Shown here: positions 34,993-45,994 of the stretch, in pieces
How positions within the stretch are numbered: the stretch's first letter is position 1
Layout: each line of letters starts with the position of its first letter
Origin: Calycina herbarum
Taxonomy: Eukaryota > Ascomycota > Leotiomycetes > Helotiales > Pezizellaceae
Reading direction: 5' to 3'
DNA length: 64,000 nucleotides
NCBI GenBank assembly: GCA_001414485.1
Contig: LLEY01000012.1
Span: 1-64,000 of the forward strand
The notes under the pieces: generated by a model
The model's input: the letters and a program-made list of their open reading frames with translations, nothing else
What the model was told of the DNA's origin: nothing
Databases searched by the model: none
Program-made: the position numbers and the translations under genes

Positions 34993-36549
34993 CGATGGGA
35001 GTGGAATACGCTGAGTATTCCCGAGACTCCTAATAACCCTCTCCGTGTAGGGATTGCTATACAAGATACGGACAGTCGACGATATACAGTTACCCGGAAG
35101 GCTCCCGAATCTACCCCTTAACCCCCCTGAACGGTATACGATATGCTAGAATAAGGAGAGACCCCAGGTCCCTCTAAAGCTCTGCTTAAGAGCGTTGAGC
35201 AACCTACCAGGGAAACCAGTAGACCCCCCTCCGAAAGGTCTACGAACCGTACTCGCACGCCCAAAAACAAAAGGTCCTGGAAAGGAAAGTAACCTGCTCG
35301 AAACCCTAAAGACAACCGAGACTTTTCTAATGCGGACGAGATGCGGGGCGTAGTATAAGGCTTAGAAGAAAAACTTCAAGATAACAACGATCGGTTCATA
35401 TAGTTGGAATCAATTATAAGCGAACTTAGGAATCAAATTAGAGACCCTCAACCTCAACGATCCCGATCCGAGAACGACCCTCCTTCCCTTCTAAGTCCTA
35501 CACCAGACCCCTTTCGCTTAAGGGATCCTGCCCCTGATGCCTTCCCTCGACGGCAGACCACCCTACTCGACCCCGAAGGTAGTCCGAATCCCATCCGACC
35601 CGCGAAAAGCAAGATCACAGAAAAGATTGAACCCTTGGATGACGGCACATCACCTACATACCGACAATGGAAGATATCGGTACGCGACAGACTACTAGTG
35701 AATGCCGATTATTATAATACAAGCCCGACTCGAAAGGCCCTTATATGGGGAACAACTACTGGACTCGCTAGGAACTACCTTGAGCCCAGATATGAGTCCG
35801 AATCGATTTATATTGCTTTCTACGATTATTAAGATATGATTGAACTTTTGGATTCCTATTTCTTAACCGGATACGAGACAGAGGATGCACGGAACGCCTT
35901 CTAGGCCTTGTAGATGGGTGGAAAGGATCACGCTGGAGAAACGTTTGCTGACTTCAGAGGTCGCTTTTCGAGTATGGCTATACTCGGAGGGATACCAGAG
36001 TTAGAACGGTTCTTCTATATGTGGGAAAAGATTACACTACAGCTACGAAACTCAGCCGCTACACTTAAGAGACGTTGGAACTATAACTTCGTCGAAATGG
36101 TGGCAGATCTTCTAGCCTTGGATAAGGAAAAACGCTGAAACGCTGAGTTATATATAGCTAATACGACTAAGCTAGTCGGTACAACCACTTCGGTTAAAAG
36201 GACTGCCTTTCAACCCTTATCTAGTACAACACCGAAACCCTCCCTACCTGTACGAGGATCCTTCCCTACCGTTTAGACCACTTCCCGAACTTTCAAACCT
36301 ACCTCGACTCCTGAACGCTAAAAGACTACGGATCGAGTCCTAGCTGGTGCAACGTGTCACTACTGCGGTAAGCCCGGACATTACAAACCCGATTGCCCTC
36401 AGCTACCTAGCATTAAAGAGATAGTCTAGGAAGTGGACGAAGATGATACACAAGTCCTCGTAGAGTACCCCGATTCAGTCCCGGATTAGGGGGAAAACGA
36501 GGCGGCCTAGGTAAAGACTCCTTCCTAGGCCTACGCAAATGTGACCTAT
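34993..36549 (+). pseudogene. gypsy gag, stop-riddled
   Basis: One frame with Gag-like sequence including SPTYRQWKISVRDRL and later AGETFADFRGRFSSMA. It is followed by a CCHC zinc knuckle, CHYCGKPGHYKPDCP, at 36355-36399. Several TAG stops interrupt it and the original start codon is not clear. It ends near a TAA at 36547-36549, overlapping pol in the -1 frame. Confidence 0.8.
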
Positions 36550-39500
36550 TAAACCTTAATCTTTCCAGCCTTATAGGAGGAAACCAATTCCTTATAGATA
36601 CGACCCTTAGTATACACGGATACGGTGTTAAGTTACAAGCTTTGATAGATACAGGAGCGAACGGTTTTCTATTCTTAAATCGACCTTTAGCTCTACGACT
36701 AGCTTAATCACTAGGATTGCAGATTCAAAATTTACTATACTCGGTGCCTGTTCGTGGATACGACAGTAGTATCAAGAGTAAGGCAACGCGGTTTATACGG
36801 CTACATCTAAACCTGGATAGACGTCGTATCCGTAACTGCCCCTTTGTCGTCCTGAATCTCGGATAACAAGACTTAATTATCGGAAACAAATGGTTGAAAC
36901 ACTTTAAAATTCTCCTTAACCCTGCTAGGAATCAACTTATTTAGCCAGCCGAAACCCCACCGACTCCTTACTTCGGAAAGGAGATCTTACTTTCTTTAAC
37001 TTCTGGCCGGATCCAGAAGCCTCATTTGAATATATAGTCGGATGCGAATAGAAGGGATCACGCTCTCTATTAAGACGAAAAACGACGGAAGAAGGGTGAA
37101 CTCTTGGCTAAGTTATTACTATCATCTACGACTCTAACTCCTAACCTTTCTGCCTCCGACTCTGGTCTGAATCCCCTCCGACCTACAAGTACAGCCTAGA
37201 CGGATTAGACTACATACTTATTTATTAGCGAGATAAGTGCGAATGCTTTACATTTTGATATAAAACGACCCGATACTGAGTTCTTTATAACCAGCATCTA
37301 CGAATTGGATCGGATTATCGAAGAGAAGTCAGCTCTGCCTATAGACGACGCTGAGACCATGGATCTGATACGGTCCCGACTCCCTAAATGTTATTTCTTA
37401 TACTAAGATGTATTCTCAAAGGCAGCCTCGGACAAACTTCCTCCTTACCGCAAATATGATTACAAAATCACCTTAAACGAACTACTTCCTACCTCCTACT
37501 CCCCGCTATATCGACAGTCAACCGCAGAGCTATAAGCGACGAAAGAGTACCTTATTAATAATTTAAATAAAGGATTTATCGTCAATAGTAATAGTCCTTT
37601 CGCCTCACCAGTACTCTTCGTTAAAAAGCCTAATAATAATAAGCTACGGTTCTGTATCGATTATCAGAAGCTTAATGCTCTTACTCGAAACGACCCCTAC
37701 CCAATTCCTCGTATTAACGAACTCCTTTCTAGAATAAGGAAAGCTAAGATCTTTACTAAGTTGGATATACAACAAGCCTTCTACCGTATCTGAATAGACC
37801 CCGACTCAGAAGAGATAACCACGTTTAGGACTAGGTATAGAATATATAAATGCAAGGTCCTTCCTTTTAGACTCTGTAATAGACCCGCTACCTACCAACG
37901 TTATATAAACGACGTCTTGATCGAATATCTAGACGACTTCTGTATCGCTTACCTAGACGATATATTGATTTATTCGGACAGTATCGAAGAATATAAGGAA
38001 CAAGTTAGGAAGGTCCTGAATCGGCTCCGAGAAGCAGGACTTTAAGTAGATATTAAGAAAAGCGAATTTAGTATTACCTAAGTTAAATATCTCGGTTATA
38101 TATTAACTACGAAAGGACTCGAAGTAGACCCTGAGAAAGTGGAACCTCTACGCAACTGGGCCCGACCTAGCACCGTAACGGGTGTAAAGTCCTACCTAGG
38201 CTTTTGTGGTTTCTATAGACAATTTATTAAGAACTTCAGCAAAATCGCAAAACCTCTAACTACTATAACGCGCCCTTTAGAGCCGTTTCAGTAGACACCC
38301 GAATACGAGAAAGCCTTCAAAGAATTACAGACCTAGCTACTCTCAGTTCAAGCTTTATACCACTTCGACCCCGAACTTGATACGAAGCTGGAGACAGACT
38401 CTTCTAATAGAGTAATAGCAGGTGTATTCTCCCAATAATACGGTGATCGGTAGTATCTTATAGGTTTTTACTCCCACGTCCTAGTCGGCTACGAAGCGAA
38501 TTAGGAAATCCACGACAAGGAATTGTTTATAATCATCGAAGCATTTAAGAAATGGCGGCCTGAACTCATGTCGTGCCAGAGCCGTATCGGCGTATACTCA
38601 GACCACAGATCCTTAGAATACTTCATAACAACTAAGCTACTTACGGCTAAGCAAGTACGATAGATGGAATTCCTATCCGACTTTAATTTCCAGATCTGAT
38701 TCACGTCTGGAATAGCAAATCAAAAGGCGGATATCCTAACCAGACGCGAGCAAGACATCAAAATACAGGATCAAGTCAAGTTAGACAGCCGCTCGCGTAC
38801 CCTTTTCAGACCTGTTAGGTTAGACCCCCGAATCAACGCCGACCTTGCTCAGACCTTTTTACAAAAACAAGCGACATCTATTAGTACAATTCAGCTAGAT
38901 GTTATACCAGAATATAGGTCGGACCTGATTCAGAGGCTAAAGGCAGACAATATACAATCCTTCCAAGAAGAGCGTGGCCAGCTCAAGAACGGTTACACCA
39001 TCTCGCTAGACAATTTACTCCTATTTAAAGGACGGCTTTATATCCAAAGAAACACCGAACTCTATACGAATCTGATCCGAGAAGTCCACAACCAAGTATC
39101 CAGTGCTCACCCAAGTGCCCGAAAGACATACCAGTTGTTAGCTCCCGCCTACTACTAGACCGGCATAGGATCGGACTGTAAAATGTACGTGGCCAACTGC
39201 CGAGCGTGTAGATACTCTTATCCTCGACAGACCAAACAGTAAGGGTTTCTTCACCTACTACCAGTTCCCGATTACCCGATGCAGTATTTATATATAGATT
39301 TTAAGTCCTTTCCAAAAGACAAACACGGATATAACGCTATACTAGTATTCATTAACCGCCTCGGAAAGGACTCGGTGTCTATTCCCTACTATTCCACGAC
39401 CGACGCTAGAGGATTAGCTCAACTTTTCATATAGTAGATCTATCGTTTTAGACACTGTCCCGAATCGATTACGTCTAATAGAGGACCTCAATTCGTCTCG

Positions 39501-40409
39501 GCTTTTTAGACGGAATTCTATTATATTATCGGTGTTAAGCTTAAGCTCTTTATAGCTTACTATAAACAAACAGATAGTTAGACAGAGATTATAAACCGAT
39601 ATATCGATCAGAGGCTAAGGCCCTTCGTAACCTACTACCAGGATAATTGGAGCGAGTTGATCCCTCTAATAGACCGAGTACAAATGACCCTCCCGCACTC
39701 CTCGATCGGTATAACCCCTTATCGGCTCAAGTTCGGACTCGATTCGAGAACCTCGTAGGACTGGAATACCCCAAAGACTTCCATTCCCCGGGAACGATTA
39801 AATTACGATGAGGCAGCCAAAATAGCCCGACGTATATACTCGGCCTAGAACGTAGCCAAAGACAACATGACCGAAGCCTAGCAGAGAATATAAGATAAGA
39901 CGAATCAACACCGAAGAGCCATCGACTGGGATGTTGGTGATAAAGTCTACTTATTAACAAGGAACCTCAAGATAAATCGACCTAGCCGAAAGCTAGCCGA
40001 GCAGTAGACAGGACCCTTTGAAATACTAGAACGTGTAGGACACTCTTACAGGTTAAAGCTCCCAGAAGGATCATTAATTCATAACGTTTTCGCTGCGGAC
40101 ATACTGTCTAAGGACCCGAATACCCCCCTACCTGGACAGGAAGCCCCAGAGCCACCCCTAGAGATCATTCAGGGTATACAAGAATAGGAAGTTCAAGAGA
40201 TTCTCGCTAGTAGACTTTTCAGGAGACAACTACAGTATCAAGTAAAATGGGTCGGCTACGATTCAGACCCTACTTAGTATCCTGCCGACAATTTTCAAGG
40301 TTTACCACATCGATTAAGGGACTTCTACGTTAAATGCCTAGAGCAACCGGGACCACCCCGACTCCTCTCTGAATGGATACGCATATGGGAAACAGACAAG
40401 GACAAGTAA
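36480..40409 (+). pseudogene. gypsy pol with chromodomain, stop-riddled
   Basis: A single frame runs to TAA at 40407-40409 with only nonsense changes. Order: protease (ALIDTGANGFLF, ~36640); reverse transcriptase with AYLDDILIYS (~37950); RNase H; integrase HHCC zinc-binding region with CRAC (~39200); integrase core; and a chromodomain near 40210-40290 (LQYQVKWVGYDSDPT). The second integrase Asp is lost: the usual SDRG reads SNRG (~39477). Stops are mostly TAG at expected Trp or Gln codons, plus one TGA at an Arg codon near 37791. Inactive. Confidence 0.9.
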
Positions 40410-40531
40410 AGAGTTTATTGTTCAACTAAACAACTCTTAAGAATACTACTGATCCTAGTCACCCCCGAGTAACTCAAAATCGACAAAGTGGAAGAACAAG
40501 AAGACAACACCGAGTCGCCACTAAACAGGAT

Positions 40532-41256
40532 CTAAAGCCCAACCTCCTCCGCCCCAGCTGCCCCGTCAGCCAGCTGTATAGCAACAGCCTCAGCCTCCTC
40601 ATCATCCTCGTCCTTATAATCCTCCTCCTCGCCATTCTCCCTACCGAAAGGGACCCGAACCGGCTCATCCCCAGGAACCCCCTCCACCTCCGCGTGCTTA
40701 CGCTTCTTGCTCTGACGACCACCGGCGACCCGCAAGCTCTTCAGATGGGCTTCGAAGAGGTCCTGAATCTGGACCTGCACGGCATTACCGGCCTGTTGGA
40801 ATGTTAGTCTAAAATCACCTCCGTAACCGCACCGACCAAGGGAGGAATACTTACAGCAACCTCGACGCGAAGCGCCCGAGTCTCCTTGAGGAGCGAGTAC
40901 TGCAACTCCGTCATGGTCTTAGGTGCCTCTACAGCAGCAACGACCATGATCTTGTCAATAGCCTTAGCGGCCTTCTTGATCGTAACCGGGCTTTCTAAGA
41001 GCTGTAAGACAATAAACTCCTTCTCTACGAACTAGGGCAACTACAATGGTCAGCATAGGTTCAGACTTGGTTCAGACTCAGGACTGCTTACCGGGACACA
41101 AACGGCGTTCTGCCCAACGCAATACTCGCACTTCTTAGATGTGTCTTTTGCGAAGACACACTCGTGCTCCCCGTCTCTAGCTTTTGCCCGAAGGCACCGA
41201 ACGCAGCAGACGCGGTGGGCATCCGGAAGGGCACCAGCAGGGCAAGGAAGAGGCAT
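40532..41256 (-). CDS. Antisense spliced gene inside the gypsy element: six-Cys zinc-cluster-like protein
   Basis: It lies between the end of pol and the 3' LTR on the opposite strand. Exons are 41256-41092, 41040-40855 and 40792-40532, with introns of 51 and 62 bp (GTAAGC...GCTGACCATTGTAG and GTAAGT...CTAACATTCCAACAG). A further intron in the 5' UTR (41316-41261) ends 4 bases before the ATG. The product would be 203 residues, with one TAG at codon 58 that is probably RIP damage to a Trp or Gln codon. The N-terminus has a CVRC, C, C, CEYC, C series, like a Zn2Cys6 cluster with a longer first loop. A helical part follows, then KKRKHAEVE and an acidic tail. Function unknown; regulation of the element is one possibility. 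Confidence 0.65.
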
Positions 41257-41762
41257 TGTGCTATATGAACTGATTAGCACTCCGAATCAGCCCCGACTCT
41301 GAAGGTGAAGACTTACGTTGTGGTTGTGTGTGTGTGTGTGTGTTGTGTGTTTATGTGTCTAAAGACGTCAGCATAGGAAGATATACCTGATCGGAGGGTA
41401 TTCTTACGATTTGATTTGTTGTTGTTTGTTGGAAAGGAAAGAGGAAAAGAAATCAGAATCGAGGGCGAGTTGGCTGCTAATATATAACTGACAACAATAG
41501 CTAGCGTGTTGTGATTGTTGTTTGTTACTATTGTCATAAACGGCAATAGCGAATAAACCGCAAATGCCACTGTAGCCTACCGACTCCCACCCGATAGCCA
41601 ATTAGATCTCCTCCTTTCGTTTGTCGCTATTGTTACACAAAAGACGACTAACAAACCACGATTTAAACCACAAACGACAATACTACCGCCTACAGACACC
41701 GCCCACCGATATTGTACCGATACCGCACCGACAATACGAAGCCTCGAGGACGAGTCTTTTTC

Positions 41763-41774
41763 AAGGAGGGGGGA
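41763..41774 (+). other. Polypurine tract of the gypsy element
   Basis: AAGGAGGGGGGA directly abuts the 3' LTR, the position expected for the plus-strand primer. Confidence 0.85.
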
Positions 41775-42057
41775 TGTGATGGAACCATCAGGAATTGATC
41801 GGAATGATCGGAATTGGAATTGCCGAGTCTACGTGCCGAATGGGATACGATACGGATGTTGTTTCAGGATTTAGAATAGCCAGATGGCTCCGGACTTACT
41901 ATTGTCCGAACCTCTTGTAAATAGCTGCCTCCTCTCTATCGGGAAAGACCAATTTGGTCTTTTCCTTCGTATCAGAGCCTAGTATTCGGGTATGTCATTC
42001 TATCGAACGCACTTCCATATGCCTCTTTTGTAGTAGTATCCGTTTCGTGCCGTTACA
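41775..42057 (+). repeat. 3' LTR of the gypsy element
   Basis: 283 bp, TGTGATGG to CGTTACA, identical to the 5' LTR except for four C positions that are T in the 5' copy. Followed by the target duplication GATGT. Confidence 0.95.
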
Positions 42058-43004
42058 GATGTCAAGTTACGGACTCCTATACCTACCGGACCCCCCTCTA
42101 CCGACGCCACCCCTTAGGTCTCCTAGACTCCTCGTAACCCTTCTAAAGCTCTTTCGTAATCAACTCTTGTTAAGGATCGTATTACTCGTTACTAAGGAAG
42201 CTCGCTAACACCTATTTTCTAGACAATCGCTTCGTTAGTAAAAGGTATAGAGCGATTAGCCTATGAGGTGACCCTCTTGTTAGCCGAGGTCCGTATACTT
42301 CGAACAGTAAATAAAGCCCTTAGCAAACGCCGAAGGGCTAAAAATACCCGTGTCTAAGAAGGAGGTACACTTACTGTAGAGGATGTACAGGACGGATTAG
42401 CCTAGAAGAATACGGAGGAGCAGGTTCGACGCAACAAGCGCTCTAGGGAGGGTGGAGAAGATGAAGGACAAACGACTCGGCGACGTTATAGCACTTATAG
42501 AAAAACTGGTCATAATACGCGGACGTGTCAAGAAGTTATAGATACATCTAGTTCATCAGATTCCAAGTAGTTTTAATTAATTTAATATGTTATAGTAGTT
42601 TTATTATATTTTAAAGTGGTGGGGTAGGAAAAAATTCACGAGGTCCTGATAATCACGAGGTCCTGGTATACCACGTTATATGAAGTATTTTCGAGTGAAA
42701 TTTAGAAGGGACGAACCTCGGGACTTCCAGAAGGCTCTCGGAATTTCTCTCCCCTGCCGAATCAGCAAATCAGGTTCCCGTTACACTAAAACCTTAAACC
42801 CCAGCCAATCAGCAACAAGCCAAAAAAAAAGTTGCGATCCAGCTTCAACTGAATGCCAAATCTCTAAATCGCATCCCATCGCATTTCACAAACCTTTCTC
42901 TCTCCACTCCTTTTGTTATCAATTACCGCACAACCTTATTCGGTCCACAATTAGGCAGCTCGATATATTACGAGATCTGTACCGATGCATCCTGATAAGA
43001 CATC

Positions 43005-44710
43005 ATGAACTCCGGATCAAGTCTCCTGACCAAGGCCGCCACAACTCGCATTGTATGTCCAGCGCGAGCATCAAGGCAACGGCACCTTCAGAAGAATATC
43101 TCAATCAACCAGGCCCGATCCATATGCTCCGCGAGCACGATTCGAACTCCTCGAATCAAGGCCAGAGCTCCAGTAGTCCAGGCCCAGAAATCCCAAAAGA
43201 GGGTATGTCATAGTTGCAATCATATCATATCTGAATTTCCATTTCCTTTACTGACTTGAAAAGCAATTCCACGCTACATCTCGCTCCCTCGCAACGAAAG
43301 ATCCATATTCCGTCCTCGGTGTAAGCAAGGGTGCCTCGGCAGGCGAAATAAAAAAGGCATACTACGGTCTGGCTAAGAAATACCATCCCGATACGAACAA
43401 AGACCCTACAGCGAAGGAGAGATTCGCAGAAGCCCAATCTTCATACGAATTGTTGACAGATCCTCAAAAGAAAGCAGCATGGGATCAATACGGCTCCGCT
43501 GCCTTTGATCAAGGAGGGTCTGGACCAAGTCCTGGTGCTGGAGGGGCAGACCCTTTCGCTGGATTTGGTAGCGGTTTCGGGGGGTTTGGAGGATCACAAG
43601 GTGGTGCTGGCGGATTTGGTGGTGGATTTGGAAACTTCAACTTTGAGGATCTATTTCCGGGCTTTTCAACAAAAGGTACTGGCCGTGGTGGGAGGAAGCG
43701 TGAAGAAGTTTTGGTTGGAAACGATATTACGGTACAAGCATCAATATCCTTCATAGAAGCGGCAAAGGGCGTCAACAAAACGATACGAATCGATCCATTG
43801 GTATCATGTAAAACATGCACTGGAAGCGGATTAAAGCCCGGAGTGCAGAAAACGCAATGCAAAAGCTGTGGAGGTACAGGTACCCAAGTACATTTCGCCC
43901 AAGGCGGATTCCAGATGGCTTCTACATGTACTGCCTGTGGTGGACATGGTATGGTAACACCAAAGAAAGGACACTGCGGCGATTGTAACGGAAATGGAGT
44001 TGTGCAGGAAAGGAAAACGATCAATGTCAATATCCCCGCCGGAATCGCAAACGGAACATATGTAAGACTCAATCACGAGGGAGATGCGCCAATAACAGGC
44101 GATGCAGTTGATCCAACTGCACGATCAATCCCAGGCCACCTTAACGTCTATGTAACTGTCGCCTCGGACCCCAAATTCAGTCGCTCTGGCTCAGATGTTC
44201 TATACACTGCTACCATCCCACTTACCACCGCTATCCTCGGAGGCGAAGTCACAATCCCAACACTAAACGAACCCGTCAAAGTCAAAGTCGCCACGGGCAC
44301 ATCTACAGGAAACAAAATTACGCTCTCCGGAATGGGAATGCAAACTTTGGGTAGCAGAAGAGGAGCGATGGGTGATTTGAAGGTCGAGTTCAAGGTTGAG
44401 ATGCCCAAGTATTTGAGTGCCAACCAGAGGACGATTGTTGAAATGCTGGCGGATGAATTGGGTGATAAGACGGCTAAGCGGATTATGAATGTTCGGAATA
44501 CGTGAGTTCTCTTTGATTGCAATTTCTTCGGGATGATGCTTACTGATGGGGTTTAGCACCGGCACGAATTCCGAGAAGCAAGAGGGTTTTCTGAAATCAG
44601 TTTGGCATAAATTAACCGATCACCCTGATGCTGCTGCGAGAACCGACACCAAAGCGGATGATACGACTAAAAAGGACGAGCCAGAAAAGAAGGATGAAGA
44701 GAAGAAGTAA
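43005..44710 (+). CDS. mdj1: Mitochondrial DnaJ (type I J-protein)
   Basis: Matrix co-chaperone that stimulates the ATPase of mitochondrial Hsp70 and binds unfolded proteins. Exons are 43005-43202, 43264-44501 and 44557-44710, giving 529 aa. The first intron is GTATGT...ACTGACTTGAAAAG and the second starts GTGAGT. Order: basic presequence of ~65 residues; J domain ([14 protein letters not shown], with HPD in [10 protein letters not shown]); Gly/Phe-rich region; four CxxCxGxG zinc motifs ([32 protein letters not shown]); substrate-binding domains; and a Lys/Asp/Glu-rich tail. All key residues are intact. The start lies 328 bp from the TE2 right end, so its promoter either fits in that gap or uses transposon sequence. 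Confidence 0.96.
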
Positions 44711-45994
44711 AATCTCCGTTTTATGGTGTGTTGATGTGTGAGTTTTGATTGAAGTGAGATGGAGGGGGGAGGGTGGAATTGTAAGAAGGGAAGAAAAGAT
44801 ATTGTACAACATCTGTGCATCAAACTTTTGCGTGGTGGAAAACCCCAATCTAGAATATTTTGGGCCGTCTTTCTTTCCATATGGGGGAGGGGATGGAGGG
44901 GGGAAGAGATGAAATGTACATTTAGGAAATCCTTGGGAGAAACGGTGGGAATGGATTGGGGGTGCATATAGAAGACGGTGTAAACTCGACCAAGCTACTC
45001 TGCTCAAGAATTTAATATTGTACTACTCAGGCGGGTGGTGTGAGTCTTCTTTGTGAATTATTTTCTCTGCTTGTGGTTGTTTGAAAGGTTGCTCTTTTTT
45101 TCGGCTTTCTTGCTTTTTGGTTTTGGTTTTGGTTTGTGTGGCGGGAACTCAGGGAGGCTTTAGTGGTGGTTGAGGTCTAGGTAGTAAAAGGCGGGAGTTT
45201 GCTTGGGTATGGAGCGCTGGTCGTGTCCGTGTTTGCGCAATCTCTCTACGAGCAGAGACGAGACGTCGGAGGGGGCGAGGAGGGCAGTGTAAGTGAGTAG
45301 AGTAGGAGGTACTTCTCTACTCAACTCGACTCTACTCAAGTTACCCCTACTCTACTCTAGTCGGAACTTCTCAGGAAAATCCGATTACTTAACTCGAGGT
45401 CTGGTTCGTGAAAAATGGTTCGTCTTTGCTCTTATTTCGATTACAATGTCAGAGACAGTTGGTATGTTCACTGATATGTGATCTAGTGGGTCTCCTTCAG
45501 TATATGATATCTACTCTTCGTTGAAAAGAAAATGGGATGGATAGAGGTTTTTGCTAGACCATACTTAGCAAATTGAAGTGCTTTCGCACAAGTTGCCTGA
45601 GCACACATCCAGGTTCAGCAATATATCCTTACCTTCCATGTCGTTACATCTCTGTACCTTTTTACATGCAAAGCTGTACGGTTCAAATTGCGTGCGAATC
45701 GCGCCCGCGATTCAGTATTTACCCTATGCAAGTGCGAGGGCCACGATCCAATCGCTTTTCTAACAATAAATGGTAGCGAAGTAATAGGGCAAGTTTGAAA
45801 GTCTTGGTACATACTTTCCAGGCGCTCAGTATTATTTTCAAGGCACAATGCATATTATTGTGCTACACGATTGCCTCCTTGGATCTTCCTACGGAAATGG
45901 AATTAGGGGCAAGGTACTACAAGCTCCTCCCCCTTTTCCCTCTTTTCATCTCTCCGGATTCAACTTCAGTCAAACTTCTAGAATTCCGTTCGGT
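44711..45994. other. Intergenic region
   Basis: 3' flank of mdj1 followed by GT-rich and mixed sequence, the GAGTA/TACTC cluster and the promoter of the surface-protein gene. Open frames near 45573-45776 have no support. Confidence 0.5.
45293..45359. repeat. GAGTA/TACTC cluster
   Basis: GTGAGTAGAGTAGGAGG is followed by several TCTACTC words in the opposite sense. It is a looser version of the palindrome at 533-589 and could be a relic of the same mobile family. Confidence 0.6.

Larger units (their letters stand above)
34494..42057 (+). mobile_element. Ty3/gypsy chromovirus, full length, 7564 bp
   Basis: Two 283-bp LTRs flank gag, pol with a C-terminal chromodomain, and an antisense gene. 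A 5-bp target duplication GATGT lies at 34489-34493 and 42058-42062. Gag is in one frame and pol in the -1 frame with an overlap near 36480-36549, as in elements using -1 frameshifting. The LTRs differ at four positions, so the insertion is fairly recent, yet coding regions are full of stops. The insertion target is the transposase of TE2. Confidence 0.95.
33346..42570 (+). pseudogene. TE2 transposase, interrupted and stop-riddled
   Basis: Starts MESQTQEARIILAIEAI at 33346, closely matching TE1. It continues through LDLDTRGFAP, FDKTGF (Glu to Lys beside the first catalytic Asp), VLDRHKSYKSAAF and PPYSSHLTQPLDVGCF. The gypsy element enters at the Asp-Val codons of KLDV, and the frame resumes at 42063 and ends with TAG at 42568-42570. 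The terminal zinc knuckle reads YSTYRKTGHNTRTCQ, with both leading Cys changed to Tyr (TGT to TAT). Many TAG stops replace Gln or Trp. All are changes of the RIP type. Confidence 0.85.
33247..42676 (+). mobile_element. TE2: Fot1/pogo-type transposon, split by a gypsy element
   Basis: TA target sites lie at 33245-33246 and 42677-42678. TIRs of about 61 bp (33247-33307 and 42616-42676) differ by one base and one indel. Each TIR is ACGTGGTAT plus two 17-bp units, ACCAGGACCTCGTGATT and ATCAGGACCTCGTGAAT. Removing the gypsy element and one copy of its 5-bp target leaves 1861 bp, one base off TE1 (1860 bp). The coding strand is plus. The right end lies 328 bp upstream of the mdj1 start codon. Confidence 0.92.

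Noticed and set aside
34993..40409. Dense TAG codons in the gypsy element as possible stop-codon reassignment
   Set aside because: Host genes in the window use normal stops. The TAGs sit at expected Trp or Gln codons next to other C-to-T/G-to-A damage (for example catalytic Asp to Asn), so RIP explains them.
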